Shown here piece by piece: positions 32,666-36,127 of a stretch of 36,127 bases of DNA. Positions within the stretch are counted from its first letter, which is position 1. The number at the start of each line of letters is the position of its first letter. The stretch is from Candidatus Poribacteria bacterium (GTDB lineage: Bacteria > Poribacteria > WGA-4E > WGA-3G), in assembly GCA_009845545.1 (NCBI GenBank), contig VXZK01000070.1, positions 1 to 36,127 of the forward strand, written 5' to 3'. A program made the position numbers and the translations under genes. The notes under the pieces are model-generated. The model did not search any database. It was not told where the DNA came from and was given only the letters and a program-made list of their open reading frames with translations.

Positions 32666-33667
32666 CTATAGTTTAACAACCTCTTTTCGCCGATCTGATT
32701 CAAGAAGCGCGTCACAGACACGCATGGTGTTGACGGCAACATCGGACCATTTCGCCTCAAGATTCCCAGATTGCACAATCCGCGAGAAACGCTCGACCAT
32801 TGTGACCTCTTGGATGCATCCGTCAACAGTGTTTTGCTCGTTCCCATCCGAACCGTGAACCCAAAACCGGGCAGTATCTTCGGAGGTTGGGACAGTGAAA
32901 TCATCACAGACAATCGAAGCATGCGTGCCTGCGACCTCGAACCACTTTCGGAGTCCCGTATCGAACCCACAATCCAAAGTAGCGATGCGTTCATCGTCAA
33001 ACCAGAGGATACCAGTAAGATTGAAATCGACACCCACCTTGTAGCGTGCCGTTGCGAACACCTGTGTCGGTATCTGCTCAAATGCCCAGAGAATCGCGCG
33101 GACACAGTAATACCCTAAATCACCGAGGCTTCCACCCGCGAATTCCTTCATCGCACGGATATTCCCAACAGGAATTGTATCCCAATTGAAAGTGAACGCC
33201 GCTGTCACTCGGCGGAGTTTTCCGAGCGTGCCGTCTGTTATTTTTTCCTGCATTGCCGCTGTGCGATCATGGTGGACCCACATGACACCGTCCATCAGTT
33301 GTACACCGTTTTGCCGACACGCGTCTGCCATAGCGGTCGCCTCGGCAGCGTTTGCGGCGAGTGGTTTTTCACAAAGGACGTGTTTACCGTGTTCCGCTGC
33401 TTTGATTGTCCATTCAGCGTGGAGTGAAGGGGGTAAAGGGATGTAGATAGCATCAAGTGAGTCGTCGGCAAGGAGTGCGTCGTAAGTACCGTAAACTGTG
33501 GGAACGTTGTGGTCTTCTGCCCATGTTGCAGCGCGTTCTTCTGTCCGGCTCGCAATCGCTATTAAGTCAGCGTTCCGAGCGAGATGGATCGCCCGGGCAA
33601 CCTTCGTGGCAATATTGGCCGTGCTGAGAATGCCCCAACGGACCGGTGATTTTACTTTTGTCGTCAT
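32666..33667 (-). CDS. Gfo/Idh/MocA family oxidoreductase
   Basis: A 333-residue NAD(P)-dependent sugar or cyclitol dehydrogenase. The N-terminal Rossmann fold has WGILSTANIATKVARAI and the C-terminal domain starts after the EKPLAANAAEA motif. DGVMWVHHDR and GGSLGDLGYYCVRAI are further family blocks. The start is taken at 33667 (MTTKVKSPVRWG) with GGAG close upstream (4 nt). A second ATG at 33682 adds five residues and has no Shine-Dalgarno sequence. It is followed at 9 nt by the enolase-superfamily gene and is likely cotranscribed. It is divergent from the lipoprotein gene. Confidence 0.88.
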   Translation of the reverse strand: MTTKVKSPVRWGILSTANIATKVARAIHLARNADLIAIASRTEERAATWAEDHNVPTVYGTYDALLADDSLDAIYIPLPPSLHAEWTIKAAEHGKHVLCEKPLAANAAEATAMADACRQNGVQLMDGVMWVHHDRTAAMQEKITDGTLGKLRRVTAAFTFNWDTIPVGNIRAMKEFAGGSLGDLGYYCVRAILWAFEQIPTQVFATARYKVGVDFNLTGILWFDDERIATLDCGFDTGLRKWFEVAGTHASIVCDDFTVPTSEDTARFWVHGSDGNEQNTVDGCIQEVTMVERFSRIVQSGNLEAKWSDVAVNTMRVCDALLESDRRKEVVKL

Positions 33668-33705
33668 ATCGCTCCATCTCATATTCTGAGGTTTCGATTT
33701 TCTAT

Positions 33706-33734
33706 AATATACTCGATAATAGGAAATTAAGCAA
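33706..33734 (-). promoter_or_regulatory. Candidate promoter of the oxidoreductase-dehydratase pair
   Basis: On the minus strand TTGCTT (33734-33729), 17-nt spacer, TATATT (33711-33706). About 40 nt upstream of the first start codon. Confidence 0.4.
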
Positions 33735-33770
33735 GCGCATAGGCATCAAAGAGAAACCGTTTTTAATTTC

Positions 33771-33795
33771 ATTTTCACAGCGAAAATGGTATAAT
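33771..33795 (+). promoter_or_regulatory. Candidate promoter of the binding-protein gene
   Basis: TATAAT at 33790-33795 preceded by TGG (extended -10). The -35 is poor. A 6-bp inverted repeat ATTTTC-5 nt-GAAAAT (33771-33787) lies just before the -10 and could be an operator. Confidence 0.45.
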
Positions 33796-33889
33796 AAAAC
33801 TGCAAAATAGGAAATATACACTATGTGCTATCCATTTCATAACAGAACCATCAGCACACCCTGTGTACCACCAAAGGAGTATTAATTAT

Positions 33890-35056
33890 ATGTACATTAG
33901 AAAAATCATAGCTTTCGCGTTTCTATCCGTGATTATCGTATTGATTGCAGGACTCTCTGCCTGTGAACGGATCTCACAAATTACGCAACCTGCTACGCCT
34001 CAGATGGCAGAACTCAGTGAAGAAATTTCGATCGGTGTTGTCTTACCTTTAACAGGACGGTTCAATAACACATTTGGCACCCCAATCTCACAAGGCTTTG
34101 AGTTGGCACGCGGCGAGATTAACGCTGCGCCTCCGAGTGGGATAAAACTCAAGTTTATTATCGAAGACGATCAGAGCACTATAGACGGAGCCGTTGAAGC
34201 CTTCAATAAGCTGATTCACCAAGAAGGCGTGTCTATCATTCTCGGACCTGCGACATCAAGTCAAACTAAGTTGGCTTTTCCGGTAGCGCAAGAAAATCAG
34301 GTTGTGGCGATTAGCCCGACATCCGCTGCCCGCGGGCTCAGTGCGCTCGGAGATTATGTTTTTCGCGTCTCACTGACGACAGATATACTTATCCCCAAGG
34401 GCATTGAAGTCACACAGACAAAACTCGGTTATCAACGCGCCGCGACAATGTACGATGAAACCGATCTTTTCTCCGCCGATGGAGACGCGGCTGTGCAAGA
34501 AGTCCTTGCTGCGAAAGGTGTTGAGGTGATAACAACTGAAACCTTCCAAGGTGGGGATACCGACTTTTCTCAACAATTAACCCGAATCCAGACCCTGAAT
34601 CCCGATGTCATTTTTGTTTCATGTTTATCGCCGGAAAAGCCTGGAATCCTCATGCAAGGGCATGAACTCGGTATATCCGCCCCCTTTATCGTGCGGACAT
34701 TGACCGCAGCAGATGTGCAAGCCGCAGGCGCAGCTGCTGAGGGTGCAATAACTTTTGTAGGGTGGGGGACCGCTGTTGATACACCAGGAAATAAAACTTT
34801 TGTGGAAAATTATAACACCACATTCGGCATGGAACCGAGTAACTACGCCGCGCGTTCGTATGCGACCCTGCATATTCTGGCGGCGGCAATCGCGAATGCC
34901 CAATCAACCGATGCTGCAGCGATTCGAGACGCGCTCGCAAGTATCAGAGATTTTGACACAATTTTCGGGAAATTCTCTTTTGATGCTAACGGGGACGCAG
35001 TTTACGACGAAAAGGTTCTAATCGTCAAAGATGGTAAGTTGGTACGCTTTGAGTAA
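33890..35056 (+). CDS. Branched-chain amino acid-type ABC substrate-binding lipoprotein
   Basis: A 388-residue periplasmic binding protein of the type I (LivJ/LivK, Peripla_BP_6) fold. The ATG at 33890 has AAAGGAG upstream; a GTG at 33863 is less likely. A lipoprotein signal peptide ends LSAC with Cys25. The mature protein shows IGVVLPLTGRFNNTFGTP, the first-lobe IIEDDQS and ILGPATSSQT, and AISPTSAA, all typical of this fold. No permease or ATPase genes follow in the window; the next gene is an unrelated methylase-like protein. Such orphan binding proteins may serve a transporter elsewhere or act in sensing. The ligand is unknown. Confidence 0.88.
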   Translation: MYIRKIIAFAFLSVIIVLIAGLSACERISQITQPATPQMAELSEEISIGVVLPLTGRFNNTFGTPISQGFELARGEINAAPPSGIKLKFIIEDDQSTIDGAVEAFNKLIHQEGVSIILGPATSSQTKLAFPVAQENQVVAISPTSAARGLSALGDYVFRVSLTTDILIPKGIEVTQTKLGYQRAATMYDETDLFSADGDAAVQEVLAAKGVEVITTETFQGGDTDFSQQLTRIQTLNPDVIFVSCLSPEKPGILMQGHELGISAPFIVRTLTAADVQAAGAAAEGAITFVGWGTAVDTPGNKTFVENYNTTFGMEPSNYAARSYATLHILAAAIANAQSTDAAAIRDALASIRDFDTIFGKFSFDANGDAVYDEKVLIVKDGKLVRFE

Positions 35057-35112
35057 TCCCTGGCTGAATGTATTGAGACGGGCTGCCTTGACAAGTACCG
35101 AGATACTAAAAG

Positions 35113-35979
35113 GTGGAAGGTTTGGAGAATCTATTAGGTCAGTTTTACACTAAATCAGAGGTCGCGGACGCATGTTGGGAGCATTTCACAAACACGCTTT
35201 CGACGCTAAACCGGAATCTCAGCGATCTCTTTTTTGTCGAACCGGCTGCTGGCACGGGTGCGTTCTACAAACTCTTACCCTCGAAAAAACGATTCGGCAT
35301 TGATCTCGTGCCGAAATGTAAGGATGTGAAACGCCAAGACTTTTTTAGCGTCACCGATTTACCATTCGCCCTGCAGGATACTGTGGTCATCGGGAATCCA
35401 CCTTTCGGTAAACGCGGCAAATTAGCAATAGCCTTCTTTAATCACGCAGCCCATTTAGCAGACATCATCGCCTTTATTGTGCCAGTCAATTTCCGCAAAT
35501 TTACCACCCATAAGCAGCTTGAGCCGGATATGCGCTTCATCAGTAAATTGCCTCTCCCAAGGGATGCCTTCCACCTCAGTACAGGCAAGTCTTACGCAGT
35601 AAACACCGAATTTCAGATATGGACACGTTTGGCAAGCACTGCTCAGAATATGCGCCAATATGAACCGCTACCCATTCAACACAAAGATTTCCAAATATGG
35701 CAGTACAATAACACACCTGATGCTTTGAAAGTCTTTCAGAACCCCTTCGATTTTGCTGTCCCGTGCCAAGGCTGGCAAGATTATTCCCGCAGAGAAACGG
35801 ACGAAAAGCAGTGTGAAAAGCGTAAGCAGTGGATACTTTTGAAAGCAAAAAATCCTACCGTCTTAGCGCGTTTGATGGAGATTGATTACGAACATCTGGC
35901 ACTGGAATGCGCCACGGCTGTCCCCGGCTTTCGGAAAGGCGATTTGGTGAAAGCGTACACGGATTACTATGAGAAATAG
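35113..35979 (+). CDS. Adenine-specific DNA methylase-like protein
   Basis: A 288-residue Rossmann-type protein with the SAM motif EPAAGTGAF (43-51) and the catalytic NPPF motif (95-98) of N6-adenine methyltransferases. The opening GQFYTKSEVADACW is shared with methylases of this type. The second half (about 150-288) has no clear match and may recognise the target. The GTG start at 35113 has a weak upstream AAAAGG; a TTG at 35122 is another option. No restriction endonuclease or specificity gene is adjacent, so it is probably a solitary methylase, or a remnant of a phage or restriction module. Downstream to the window end (35980-36127) nothing is recognised. Confidence 0.7.
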   Translation: MEGLENLLGQFYTKSEVADACWEHFTNTLSTLNRNLSDLFFVEPAAGTGAFYKLLPSKKRFGIDLVPKCKDVKRQDFFSVTDLPFALQDTVVIGNPPFGKRGKLAIAFFNHAAHLADIIAFIVPVNFRKFTTHKQLEPDMRFISKLPLPRDAFHLSTGKSYAVNTEFQIWTRLASTAQNMRQYEPLPIQHKDFQIWQYNNTPDALKVFQNPFDFAVPCQGWQDYSRRETDEKQCEKRKQWILLKAKNPTVLARLMEIDYEHLALECATAVPGFRKGDLVKAYTDYYEK

Positions 35980-36127
35980 GATTCACTTCAGAGACAACTT
36001 TCAAATCCTCATGTGTGACTATTCATTATAACAACGCGAAACCTAACTTTTTCATCATCGTTTACTTTATTACCAGAAGAATTCACGGTCCCAAAGTAAT
36101 GGAAGGACAGTAATATATCCAATTCTC

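Overview
The window looks like a chromosomal segment of an uncultivated Gram-negative bacterium. Gram-negative features are MurJ, a PorV/PorQ-like outer-membrane barrel with a SPOR domain, a lipoprotein with a lipobox, and Tat or Sec signal peptides. The paired DUF1549/DUF1553 and DUF1501 genes are typical of Planctomycetes, Poribacteria and related phyla. Moderate GC and many short dispersed palindromes, some inside genes, fit Candidatus Poribacteria or a close relative best. That placement is inference, because no rRNA is present. TGA is used as an ordinary stop by many genes, so the genetic code is standard apart from one proposed selenocysteine codon.

Layout. (1) 254-12914, plus strand: eight ABC-2 type permease genes in strict A-B-A-B-A-B-A-B order, four tandem copies of a two-permease unit with no ATPase in the window. 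The four B-to-A or A-to-B junctions that remain compact carry a Shine-Dalgarno sequence inside the last codons of the upstream gene. Three A-to-B junctions are opened by elements bounded by inverted 7-nt repeat arms. One B-to-A junction carries a 173-bp insert flanked by a 16-bp direct duplication. (2) 12915-13106: remnant of a UPF0175-type antitoxin. (3) 13168-22309, minus strand: murJ, hisF, a class IV aminotransferase, a thioredoxin-like gene interrupted by an in-frame TGA followed by a hairpin (proposed selenoprotein), then a planctomycete-type cytochrome/PSD1 gene and a DUF1501 gene. (4) 22671-23853: DUF2203 gene (plus) convergent with thiD (minus); one palindromic repeat supplies both stop codons. 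(5) thiE-thiD pair, then rsmB and rpsT, all minus. (6) 26848-30821, plus: a secreted propeller-like protein and an outer-membrane barrel/FlgD-like/SPOR fusion. (7) 30822-31468: decayed region with REP-like palindromes and two small coding-like fragments. (8) 31469-33667, minus: enolase-superfamily dehydratase and Gfo/Idh/MocA oxidoreductase, a sugar-acid catabolism pair. (9) 33890-35979, plus: branched-chain-amino-acid-type substrate-binding lipoprotein and a lone adenine-methylase-like protein.

The points most worth following are the fourfold permease array with its coupled junctions and heptad elements, the selenoprotein candidate, and the palindromic element that has become nine codons of murJ. 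Functions are assigned from recognisable motifs only; no database search was possible.
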